Assembly (NCBI GenBank): GCA_017621475.1
Contig: JAGATA010000009.1
Span: forward strand, 1-40,042
Length of the DNA stretch: 40,042 nt
From: Clostridia bacterium
GTDB taxonomy: Bacteria; Bacillota; Clostridia; Oscillospirales; CAG-272
Direction of reading: 5' to 3'
Shown: positions 29,367 through 37,089 of the stretch, piece after piece
How the letters are laid out: each line of letters starts with the position of its first letter
Position numbering within the stretch: position 1 is the first letter of the stretch
Made by a program: the position numbers and the translations under genes
The notes under the pieces: model-generated
Database searches by the model: none
Seen by the model: the letters and a program-made list of their open reading frames with translations, nothing else
What the model was told of the DNA's origin: nothing

Positions 29367-30751
29367 CTTTGTTTTTCCTCATTTCTTTTAGTTTTAGATT
29401 GGGTTTTGGCTCCCGTTTCTCTCGGGAACATTTCTTGTTCTTGCTCCATCTCGATACGGAGCTTTTCTTTTAGATTGTCGATCATCGGGAATATGCCCTT
29501 TGCTAAGTTGATGTCGTGGCGAAGTGCCTTGAGATCTTTTGAGATTGCCTTGCGCTTATGGGAGCACTCGTCCTTTTCAGCCTCAGTTGTGGCTCTGCGG
29601 CGACGGTTGTCGATCTTGTTACGCGCAGATATAAGGGCAGCCATCTCCGCTTCTTTCTCATCAATAAAGGATTGAACCCTATCCACAGTCCCAAGGGCAT
29701 TGCGATTGATAAGATTGATCGTCTGCATATAGCGGTCTAAATAGATCTGCTCTTGACGCATTGTGGGCGAAAGCGGCTCTTGGTAATTATCGTTTTGAAT
29801 CACCTTACCGCTTGTGTCAATACCGAACAGTTCAAGCACGATCATAAAGATAAGCTCTACGGTGTTGTGCTGTTCGTAACTCTTGTGGCGTTCCCAAATT
29901 GCATATAGCGGTGGATGGCTCGGATAGTACGGTGTTCGATGTTCTCGCCTTGAAAGAATCCTTTTCTCAATGGCTTCGGGTGTGTAACGCTCTCCGAGGC
30001 TGTCTATACGGACGGGGCGTTTCCATCCCTTTGCGATCACACAAGGGTGCTTGTATTCCTTGCCTCGCAGATAGGTGTAGCCGCGCCGAGTCAGTGCGAA
30101 TTGAAAATGACTTGGTAACATACAATCCGCAATGGCATCGTCAATATCCATCTTCAATAGCGTTCTGTGAGACGGCTTTCCTTTCTTCTCCGCCATATAC
30201 GCCACGTAAGGCGCGCGTTTCCTCTGTGGATTCTGAATAGTGGATAAACCGTGTTCCAAGCAGAGCTTGTCCGATTCGGGCGCCATCACCGTGTCGTGAT
30301 AATACGGTGGGCAATGGAACTTCTCACCGTCTTTAAAGCTAACGCTGTTTAGAATAAAGTGGTTATGCAGATGCTCGTGATCTCGATGGCTGGCAATTAG
30401 CACTTCGTACTTGTCTCCCCACAATCTCTTGGCAAGCTCCACTCCGAGCGCATGGCATTGCTCGGGTGTAACCTCACCGGGTTTGAAGCTTTGGTATCCG
30501 TGGTAGGCGACGATACCGCCGTACTTTCCATACCGTCGCTTGGTCTCTATCATGCGCTCGTATGCGAGCTCGGGCAAGCAGTTCACACCACTGATCAGAT
30601 ACCGCTGTTCTGTCTTGTCGGGATTCTCTGCATAATCCATCAACCTACGGAGATCTTCTTCGTTGGGATTTGATGTCTTATCCGGATTGGCGGCATAATC
30701 CAACGCATCCTTAATGGAACGGTGCACCGCCCATATTGACGTTACTGCCAT
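29363..30751 (-). CDS. MOBP-type relaxase (VirD2-like mobilization nuclease)
   Basis: The relaxase should nick the element's transfer origin and stay bound to the 5' end during conjugation. The 462-residue protein has a candidate catalytic Tyr in DALDYAANPDKT (about 19), and the HUH metal motif in SHRDHEHLHNHFILNSV (about 118-134). The conserved GGIVAYHGYQSFKPGEVTPEQ segment lies between them. The C-terminal half is helical and basic. The start overlaps the stop of the ribbon-helix-helix gene by 1 bp (TAATG). No type IV secretion genes are in the window, so the element is mobilizable rather than self-conjugative as far as can be seen. Confidence 0.92.
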   Translation of the reverse strand: MAVTSIWAVHRSIKDALDYAANPDKTSNPNEEDLRRLMDYAENPDKTEQRYLISGVNCLPELAYERMIETKRRYGKYGGIVAYHGYQSFKPGEVTPEQCHALGVELAKRLWGDKYEVLIASHRDHEHLHNHFILNSVSFKDGEKFHCPPYYHDTVMAPESDKLCLEHGLSTIQNPQRKRAPYVAYMAEKKGKPSHRTLLKMDIDDAIADCMLPSHFQFALTRRGYTYLRGKEYKHPCVIAKGWKRPVRIDSLGERYTPEAIEKRILSRREHRTPYYPSHPPLYAIWERHKSYEQHNTVELIFMIVLELFGIDTSGKVIQNDNYQEPLSPTMRQEQIYLDRYMQTINLINRNALGTVDRVQSFIDEKEAEMAALISARNKIDNRRRRATTEAEKDECSHKRKAISKDLKALRHDINLAKGIFPMIDNLKEKLRIEMEQEQEMFPRETGAKTQSKTKRNEEKQR

Positions 30752-31029
30752 TACGCGCCTCCCTTGTAGAGCGAGCGTATGAGGTCAATCAGTGCGGATC
30801 TCGTCTCACCGTCTGCTCCCGCGCAGATTTCTTCAAGCTTTGCTACTGTAGGATACCAATCCATTGGTCTCTCGCGGCTCATCTTTGAATTAACCGATTG
30901 GCGAAGATACTCGGATACCGTGAGTCCTCGCTTTTCGGCAGCGCGTTCAATTTTCTCTTTGTGATCCGTGGTTGTCTTGAAGCGAATCACTTCTTCTTTT
31001 TTCTTGTTGTCGATAGTTTTGTCCTCCAT
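30751..31029 (-). CDS. Ribbon-helix-helix relaxosome accessory protein (MobC-like)
   Basis: The 92-residue protein contains a ribbon-helix-helix DNA-binding motif at about 13-50 (EEVIRFKTTTDHKEKIERA, then RGLTVSEYLRQSV). A helical tail similar to MobC-like proteins that help relaxases recognise oriT follows. I place the start at ATG 31,029 because the region before it shows poor coding character. No good ribosome binding site precedes it; an alternative GTG at 31,071 has AGGGAGG but too close. First gene of the mobilization operon, next to the non-coding region likely to hold oriT. Confidence 0.8.
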   Translation of the reverse strand: MEDKTIDNKKKEEVIRFKTTTDHKEKIERAAEKRGLTVSEYLRQSVNSKMSRERPMDWYPTVAKLEEICAGADGETRSALIDLIRSLYKGGA

Positions 31030-31109
31030 TTTCTTTTGATTTGTTTGTTCATCCGAGGGTATTAGGGACACCTCCCTAAAGTGTCTTTGCGCCGAAGCGA
31101 AGACGGGCA

Positions 31110-31345
31110 AGCGGGCGTAGCCACATTTGCTATGCTTGTTACAGTATAGGACAGAGCCCTATACCGTAAGGTGGCGCGTCTCTTATTCCCCTCGTTCTTA
31201 CCCTTAACCGTACCGCAGGTATGTTGAGCCTCCTCCCGTGAAGATTTGTGGCGTGGTCTTGGGCGATGTGCATATGCACTATGTATGGAGGTTTTTTGTT
31301 TTGGTATGGGTCAATTTGACCCATACCACTCTCTTTTCCGCTTCG
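31110..31345. other. Candidate transfer origin (oriT) and control region
   Basis: The 235 bp directly upstream of the relaxosome genes contain no convincing gene but several dyads: TATAGG/CCCTATA-type arms (31,145-31,163), GTGCATATGCAC (31,268-31,279) and a perfect 27-bp palindrome (31,302-31,328). An oriT normally lies next to the mobC and relaxase genes; no exact nic site could be assigned. Confidence 0.45.
31302..31328. promoter_or_regulatory. Perfect 27-bp palindrome left of the repeat array
   Basis: Arms TGGTATGGGTCAA and TTGACCCATACCA are 13 bp each around one T. No U-tract follows on either strand, so it is more likely a protein-binding site than a terminator. It shares the core TCAATTTGA with 32,294-32,312. 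Confidence 0.7.
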
Positions 31346-31361
31346 TGCCATCTTGGCACGA
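31343..31361. repeat. 19-bp palindrome, intergenic copy
   Basis: TCGTGCCATCTTGGCACGA, identical to the copy within parB copy 2 and 15 bp from the 27-bp palindrome. Confidence 0.75.
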
Positions 31362-31445
31362 GGTTATGATCTTGACGTCCTGCAAGTATTTCTCACTTAT
31401 ATACCGAATCGAAAACGTCATATTTGTCCTTCGATAAAATATCAC

Positions 31446-32245
31446 CTCAATAGGTAGGCAGCGAGAAAGGCTAAAATCCGCCACTTTTTTCAAAAATTCA
31501 TAAATTGTTTTCATTCTCCTACTATTCGTTGCAGACTTTTTCAGAAAATTTTGCGCAAGAAATTAAAAGTCCCTCTAAGTAGTAGGCGACAAAAACAATA
31601 AAAAGACACCCCTCTACTTTTCACTGTCACAGATTTTTAGAAAATACAACCTCCTAATTTTCACTGTCACAGATTTTTGAAAATAATCGAAAAAATTTAA
31701 TGCCCTCAAATAGTAGGCGGCGAAACGACATTATTTATAAGGTTGCCGAACAACTTTTTGCTTTCTACTATTCGTTGCTTACTTTTTTCGCGTTTGACTA
31801 ACTCAATTTTTCAAAATTCACAAATTGTTCTCATAACTCTCTACTTATTAGTTGGGAACTTTTTTCGTAAATGATCCAAATTATTATTGCTCCCTAATAG
31901 GTAGCCTACGAAAGCACATAAAACCCGACACTCCTCTAATATTTAATTGGGAACTATTTTGAGATAATACAAATGTTTTTTATAAAATAAATTCCCCCTC
32001 TAATAGGTAGTCAGTGAACCGGCAGTATTTATAAAGTTGCTACACAACTTTGGGGCTCTACTATTCGTTTCTTACTTTTTTGCGATTTGAGCAACATATT
32101 TTTGCTGAATTTACAAATTGTTTTCATATCTCCTCGCTATTCGTTGCTTACTTTTTCCTTGAAAAATAACCCTAAAAATCGAAAATTTATAAAAAATTAA
32201 TTTTTCTCCTACTTATTAGTTGGGAATTTTTTCGAGAAAAATTAG
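31446..32245. repeat. Array of about 14 diverged repeat units in the mobile element
   Basis: Units begin with CTC(C/T)TA at about 31,446, 31,516, 31,573, 31,612, 31,651, 31,705, 31,763, 31,839, 31,892, 31,934, 31,998, 32,056, 32,130 and 32,216. Spacing is 39-86 bp. Four subtypes are visible: A, CTACTATTCGTTGC followed by TACTTTTT; A', CTACTTATTAGTTGGGAA; B, CTAATAGGTAG followed by GAA; and C, CACTGTCACAGATTTTT, twice, 40 bp apart. Units 6-8 and 11-13 look like a diverged larger duplication that includes a GTTG/CAAC hairpin. The DNA is AT-rich with many T-tracts and no gene. It could be an iteron-like origin, a centromere for the ParB proteins, or a set of binding sites. Confidence 0.7.
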
Positions 32246-32293
32246 CCATCATTCAAAAAATAAATATTATGGGAGTAGTATTCAAATTACTGC

Positions 32294-32312
32294 GCGTCTC
32301 AATTTGAGACGC
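32294..32312. promoter_or_regulatory. Perfect 19-bp palindrome right of the repeat array
   Basis: GCGTCTCAA-T-TTGAGACGC, extended by ACT/AGT outside a 2-nt bulge. It shares the core TCAATTTGA with the 27-bp palindrome on the other side of the array. Confidence 0.65.
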
Positions 32313-32341
32313 AGTTAAGGGTGTTTGGAAACGTAACACAG

Positions 32342-32471
32342 CCACTTCTTTTTCATTTGGAGTCCTTTCTCCAAGTGGGAAGCTCCAAACAAAAAGTGGA
32401 GCCAATAAATTGCATTAAAAATGCAACTTATCGACCCCACTTGGTCCTTCATTGATGCCACTTCATCAATG
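32342..32471. other. Cluster of hairpins with repeated CCACTT/AAGTGG
   Basis: CCACTTCTTTTTCATTTGGAG (32,342-32,362) pairs imperfectly with CTCCAAACAAAAAGTGG (32,383-32,399). TTGCAT/ATGCAA (32,410-32,426) and CATTGATG/CATCAATG (32,450-32,471) follow. CCACTT or its complement recurs about six times. No gene is supported here. The function is unknown; it may be a structured RNA or the right end of the element. Confidence 0.5.
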
Positions 32472-32632
32472 GTTTTCATATTTAATTGTTCGTCTTAATA
32501 TTGATGACACAGTATCTAAACCGCATAAAATTTGGTTCAAACTTTGTCTTGCGCAGTTTCAACGCAAGGTGTCCTGCGTCCTCTTATATTATGCAACAAA
32601 ATCCGTTCTATGTCAAGCAGGTTGGAGAAATT

Positions 32633-32660
32633 TGAGGTGCGGAATTTTTTCCGCACCTCA
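32633..32660. other. Strong GC-rich hairpin
   Basis: TGAGGTGCGGAA and TTCCGCACCTCA form a 12-bp perfect stem with a TTTT loop and no T-tail. It may be a binding site, a transcription block or an element end. Confidence 0.55.
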
Positions 32661-32682
32661 TCGTTGTGAACAAAATTCGACC

Positions 32683-32701
32683 TCGTGCCAAGATGGCGCG
32701 A
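32683..32701. repeat. 19-bp palindrome, inverted copy with one change
   Basis: TCGTGCCAAGATGGCGCGA matches the reverse complement of the other two copies in 18 of 19 positions. It lies just outside the hsd operon terminator. Confidence 0.65.
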
Positions 32702-32711
32702 AGTACCTGAA

Positions 32712-32753
32712 AAGCCGCTATCGCGGTGAGATATTCACGCTTTGATAGCGGCT
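32712..32753 (-). terminator. Terminator of the hsd operon
   Basis: On the minus strand AGCCGCTATC and GATAGCGGCT form a 10-bp stem with a 20-nt loop and TTTTC after it, about 15 bp downstream of the hsdR stop codon. Confidence 0.75.
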
Positions 32754-32768
32754 ATATTCAATTATCAG

Positions 32769-35700
32769 TTATCCAATTCCAAAGAAACGCTCGAAGAATT
32801 TAAGCAGTTTTGCAATAACACCTTGCTTCTTTTCTTCTCGATTTCCACCGCCGAAGCGGGATACAGGAGGCATAATCTTGTCTATATCCGTACCCGTTGT
32901 CTTAACGGAACCGTCACGGAAAGCATTCTCAATGAACTTACGAGTTTCATCGGGTTTGAGCTTTTCTTCCTCGATAATGGCGGTAAGCTCGCGCTCTTTT
33001 TCCTCGGCAACGTAGGTTCTCCACTCAACCATAACGTCATCAACATCGTTGATTCCATCAATGAAGTTTTCAATCAAAGCTTTCTTACTACGAAGCTCGG
33101 GGCTTGCGTCGATTGCCTTGCGTATCGTGATGAGAACTTCCTTGTCTTGACAGTGAGTATCGTGGTACTTGGCTACGAGCATAAGGATGTAGTCAATATT
33201 GATTTCGATTTGCTTGATAAGCTCGATTTCAAATACAATATCGTCAACGATGTCTTCAAGCTCGCCCTTCTTTCTGCGTTCGTTCCACTCGTCGCGGAGG
33301 TCTTGATACCGTCCGAGATAGTCCTGCAAATCGCGTTCGGAAAGGATCTCTTTGCCCTTAAATTCATCAAAAGATGTCAGCAGATTTCGCATACGAAGGA
33401 TAGCGCCGAACAGAGAAATAAAATCCTTTTGGTTCTGCTCTCCAATAATCTGTGGCTCGGTCAACGGGAACTTTTCGGAAAGCTCCGCAATCATATCTAC
33501 AAAGCCGGGCTTGGGATTGCCATCCTTATCGGTGTAGCCGTAGTAGTAATCATTGAAGCTCTGCATCAGCACGATACCCGAAGCATTCTTATCACCAAAA
33601 AGCGAGATTGCATCATCGGTTCGCTTCTGCAAATTTCGGAAACAAACTACATTACCAAATGTCTTAATGGAGTTCAGGATACGGTTAGTACGAGAGTATG
33701 CTTGAATAAGTCCGTGCATCTTAAGGTTCTTGTCCACCCAAAGTGTGTTGAGCGTAGTAGCATCAAAGCCCGTCAAGAACATATTGACAACGATAAGAAG
33801 GTCAAGCTCCTTGTTCTTCATACGAAGCGAAACGTCCTTGTAATAGTTTTGGAACTTATCACTTGAGGTATCATAATTGGTATGGAAGGTTTCGTTGTAA
33901 TCACGGATAGCGGCATCAAGAAAATCGCGGGAACTTTGGTCAAGAGCAGAGGTATCTTCGGGGTTCTCCTCATCTAAGATGCCATCGCTTTCTTCCTCGT
34001 TTGCACCGTAGCTGTATATGATGGCAATACGTAATTTCTTTGTAGGATCAGCATCCATCTGACGTTTGAACTCGTCGTAATAGAGCTTGGCTGCAGGTAC
34101 ACTCGACACGGCAAAGATAGAGTTGAAACCGCTGACTCTCTGCTTGCGTTTGATTTCCTCCACCTCGGTCTTACCGTGTGCGGCGGCAACCTCCGCGATA
34201 TTCGTCAACACGTTATAAGCATAGGTTCGCTCGTTGCGGTAGGTCTTTTGATTGAAATGCTCCAAGATATATCGGGTAACAAGCTCAATGCGCTTGGAAG
34301 CCATATAGGCTTTTTCTCTGTCAATATCCCATACTTGGTCATCGTCAATATCATCGTTCTTGTCCATCGTCTTGATGTAATCCACACGGAACGGCAGCAC
34401 GTTCTTATCGTTAATAGCATCTACGATGGTATAGGTGTGAAGCTGATCACCGAAGGCTTGCGCCGTAGTTTTGAGGTTGGGGTTCTTACCAACACCCGCA
34501 TTGACGGCAAAGATTGGTGTGCCCGTGAAGCCGAACAGGTGATATTTTTTGAAATTGCGCGTGATTGCCACGTGCATATCTCCAAACTGACTGCGGTGAC
34601 ACTCATCGAATATGATAACCACACGCTTGTCAAATACGGGGTGTCCGCTATTCTTGCTGATGAAAGTAGAAAGCTTTTGAATCGTCGTGATAATGATTTT
34701 CGCATTATCATCTTCAAGCTGACGCTTCAAAACCGCCGTGGAAGTGTTGCTGTTCGCTGCACCTTTCTCAAAGCGGTCATACTCCTTCATCGTCTGATAG
34801 TCAAGGTCTTTACGGTCAACTACGAAAAGAACCTTATCGATATAAGGAATACGGGAAGCAAGGCGCGCCGTCTTGAAAGAAGTCAGGGTTTTGCCCGAAC
34901 CCGTGGTGTGCCATATATAACCACCGCCCTCAACGCGACCAAACTTCTTGTAATTGTTTGCAATTTCAATGCGATTGAGAATACGCTCGGTAGCCGTAAT
35001 CTGATACGGACGCATTACCATCAGCATATTTTCAGAGGTGAAAATACAATACTTTGTGAGTATATTCAAGATGGTATGCTTTGCAAAGAAAGTCTTTGTA
35101 AAGTCGATAAGATCGGGAATAACGCGATTGTTTGCATCTGCCCAAAAGGAAGTAAACTCAAAGCTGTTGCTTGTCTTTTCCTTCTTGGCTTTGCTTGCAG
35201 ATGCCGCATCCTTAATAGCATTGAAGCGCGTTGTATTTGAGTAGTATTTGGTGTTGGTGCCGTTGGATATTACGAAGATCTGCACGTATTCGTAAAGCCC
35301 CGAACCCGCCCAAAAGCTATCGCGCTGATAGCGGTTGATCTGATTGAACGCTTCACGGATAGGCACACCGCGGCGCTTCAATTCGATATGTACGAGAGGC
35401 AAACCGTTGACAAGAACGGTCACGTCATAGCGGTTGTCGTGCTTTGCGCCCTCTGTCGTACCGATCACGTACTGATTCAGCACTTGCAGCTTGTTGTTGT
35501 GAATATTGTCCTTGTCGATCAAGCGGATATTCTTGGAAGTGCCATCATCACGACGGAGCACCTGCACGTGATCCTCTTGTATTTTGCGCGTTTTCTCCGC
35601 GATTCCTTCGTTAGAATTAGCAAGAGCTTCAGCGAAAAAGCGTTTCCACTCGCTATCAGTAAAGGTATATCCGTTGACTTCTTCAAGCTTTTTACGGAGG

Positions 35701-35885
35701 TTAGCTATAAGCTCCGCTTCGGTATGTATATGCAAATACTCATATCCCTGCTCGGTAAGCAGGCGTATAAACTCCTTTTCAAGCTCGGCTTCGCTCTGAT
35801 AAGCATCGGAACGTTTGGTCACGGACTCATATTCAGTCACAACGGTATTTTCGTTTGTCTGTGCGACAATATTGAAATAGCTCAC
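32769..35885 (-). CDS. hsdR: Type I restriction enzyme, R subunit
   Basis: HsdR translocates and cuts unmethylated DNA in complex with HsdM and HsdS. I choose GTG 35,885 (1,038 residues) because AAGGAGG lies 7 nt upstream; the longer ATG version overlaps the upstream gene and includes the binding site as codons. Visible parts are the PD-(D/E)xK nuclease (Asp154 in RYDVTVL, Glu168/Lys170 in HIELKRR, QINRYQ), Walker A TTGSGKT (about 327-333), DECH box (about 427-430), TGTP and the later helicase motifs (LLIVVNMFLTGFDATTLNTLW), and a helical C-terminal domain. All key residues are present, so it appears functional. Last gene of the operon, 16 bp after the HEPN gene. Confidence 0.96.
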   Translation of the reverse strand: MSYFNIVAQTNENTVVTEYESVTKRSDAYQSEAELEKEFIRLLTEQGYEYLHIHTEAELIANLRKKLEEVNGYTFTDSEWKRFFAEALANSNEGIAEKTRKIQEDHVQVLRRDDGTSKNIRLIDKDNIHNNKLQVLNQYVIGTTEGAKHDNRYDVTVLVNGLPLVHIELKRRGVPIREAFNQINRYQRDSFWAGSGLYEYVQIFVISNGTNTKYYSNTTRFNAIKDAASASKAKKEKTSNSFEFTSFWADANNRVIPDLIDFTKTFFAKHTILNILTKYCIFTSENMLMVMRPYQITATERILNRIEIANNYKKFGRVEGGGYIWHTTGSGKTLTSFKTARLASRIPYIDKVLFVVDRKDLDYQTMKEYDRFEKGAANSNTSTAVLKRQLEDDNAKIIITTIQKLSTFISKNSGHPVFDKRVVIIFDECHRSQFGDMHVAITRNFKKYHLFGFTGTPIFAVNAGVGKNPNLKTTAQAFGDQLHTYTIVDAINDKNVLPFRVDYIKTMDKNDDIDDDQVWDIDREKAYMASKRIELVTRYILEHFNQKTYRNERTYAYNVLTNIAEVAAAHGKTEVEEIKRKQRVSGFNSIFAVSSVPAAKLYYDEFKRQMDADPTKKLRIAIIYSYGANEEESDGILDEENPEDTSALDQSSRDFLDAAIRDYNETFHTNYDTSSDKFQNYYKDVSLRMKNKELDLLIVVNMFLTGFDATTLNTLWVDKNLKMHGLIQAYSRTNRILNSIKTFGNVVCFRNLQKRTDDAISLFGDKNASGIVLMQSFNDYYYGYTDKDGNPKPGFVDMIAELSEKFPLTEPQIIGEQNQKDFISLFGAILRMRNLLTSFDEFKGKEILSERDLQDYLGRYQDLRDEWNERRKKGELEDIVDDIVFEIELIKQIEINIDYILMLVAKYHDTHCQDKEVLITIRKAIDASPELRSKKALIENFIDGINDVDDVMVEWRTYVAEEKERELTAIIEEEKLKPDETRKFIENAFRDGSVKTTGTDIDKIMPPVSRFGGGNREEKKQGVIAKLLKFFERFFGIG

Positions 35886-35901
35886 GATGACACCTCCTTG
35901 T

Positions 35902-37089
35902 CTATATTTCATTTCTCAAACGTTTAATAATCAAAATACGTATTGTGGTGTATAGTATCTCGGCATATTGTTCATTTTTTTCACCTTGTATATATGTTCC
36001 GTCTTTGTTTACATGTGAAAAACAATTTCTATGATCTACTATGCTTTGACAAAATGTATCCTTACTCCGACTGTTTGGTAGATATTCATTTATATAATCA
36101 TTTTTTCTAATGGAACGCTTTATCGCTGAACGGAATGTATCATCATTATTAGCAGTATCAGTAATTCCTAAATAGTTAGCCAATCCCTCCATCGTTTGAG
36201 AAAATCTTAAGGGATAATCTTCTCGGAAAGAATTACTATATGCTGTAGTTCTAAACACATCAAATATGATTCCGCTTTCTTCCCTAAAAGTCATAAAGTT
36301 AATAAAGTTTTTGCCATTAAGTGCCTTATTGCAAAAATCGTTACTTTTTTTGTCTTTTGTGCGCAAACTTCTTTTCCTTAATTCTCCATTGTCCGTGCGG
36401 TTGAAGCACTTTAGAACGTATGAATTTTCCCCGACAAAAACAGTCAACCTATCATAGAAAAACATATCTTCATAGCATAAAAAAACAAATTCAGATAGTC
36501 TCCATATGATTATTTCAATTTTTTCAAACGTCTGTTTTCCAATCAAAGCAATTTTTACTTTTCTCTTAAATTCAGGCTGAAAAAGCTCGTCCATCCACTC
36601 AAATTCTTCGGGGGAATATTCTTCTTTTGCATAATATATAGGTAATGCACTAATATGGATAGCATTATAAATAAAGTCAAGTTTTATAGGTTTTTTATAC
36701 TCTGTTTCAAATTCTATCCTATCAAATTCTTGTTGCCTTAGATTGCCCAAATGACCTCCGCGTAAAATACCTTTAAAATCTATTTTAATATAGTAATCAA
36801 ATCCATGCGGAAAATAACTATACGAAAAATCATATAACGTATATTTGTTTCCTTGGTCATCCATTGCCCACAATGTATCGCAATAATAAGATTTATATGT
36901 TTTTATACTCTTTTTTTCACTTAAATCCAAGAAAACTTTCTTCGTCTGAGGGGCTATATCATTGACTTTTAAGCAATATATATTTTTATTAAATTCAAGC
37001 ACAAAACAGCAATCTATCGACGTTGTTTGATTGTTTTCAATTGGTAAATTGAAAATTTTGACAATGTTTATTGTATCAACATCAATCAT
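35902..37089 (-). CDS. ApeA-like HEPN protein embedded in the hsd operon
   Basis: The 395-residue protein ends in a helical domain (about 265-395) with the HEPN RNase signature R-x4-H in DHRNCFSHVNKDG (Arg354, His359). The N-terminal 150 residues are beta-rich, with LWAMDDQGNKYTLYDF and GILRGGHLG, resembling the N-terminal domain of ApeA anti-phage proteins; this match is from memory of the family and less certain than the HEPN call. HEPN proteins of this kind usually cut RNA and stop growth on infection. The start overlaps the hsdS stop by 4 bp (ATGA), and hsdR follows within 16 bp, so it is made with the restriction subunits. A function as abortive back-up when restriction is blocked, as PrrC does with EcoprrI, is inference. 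AT-richer codon use than hsdS/hsdR suggests separate origin. Confidence 0.72.
   Translation of the reverse strand: MIDVDTINIVKIFNLPIENNQTTSIDCCFVLEFNKNIYCLKVNDIAPQTKKVFLDLSEKKSIKTYKSYYCDTLWAMDDQGNKYTLYDFSYSYFPHGFDYYIKIDFKGILRGGHLGNLRQQEFDRIEFETEYKKPIKLDFIYNAIHISALPIYYAKEEYSPEEFEWMDELFQPEFKRKVKIALIGKQTFEKIEIIIWRLSEFVFLCYEDMFFYDRLTVFVGENSYVLKCFNRTDNGELRKRSLRTKDKKSNDFCNKALNGKNFINFMTFREESGIIFDVFRTTAYSNSFREDYPLRFSQTMEGLANYLGITDTANNDDTFRSAIKRSIRKNDYINEYLPNSRSKDTFCQSIVDHRNCFSHVNKDGTYIQGEKNEQYAEILYTTIRILIIKRLRNEI

Noticed and set aside
31139..31351. Minus-strand open frame of 70 codons upstream of the mobilization genes
   Set aside because: It crosses the palindromes of the presumed oriT and has no ribosome binding site; its codons look random.
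31446..32245. CRISPR array
   Set aside because: The repeats are strongly diverged and the spacing is irregular (39-86 bp). There is no cas gene, and the subtypes do not form constant repeats with unique spacers.
32452..32745. Plus-strand open frame of 97 codons
   Set aside because: It runs through the hairpin cluster, the 19-bp palindrome and the hsd terminator. No ribosome binding site and no domain.
32742..33866. Plus-strand open frame of 374 codons (and a similar one at 34,176-35,240)
   Set aside because: Both are antisense to hsdR, whose minus-strand motifs are complete.
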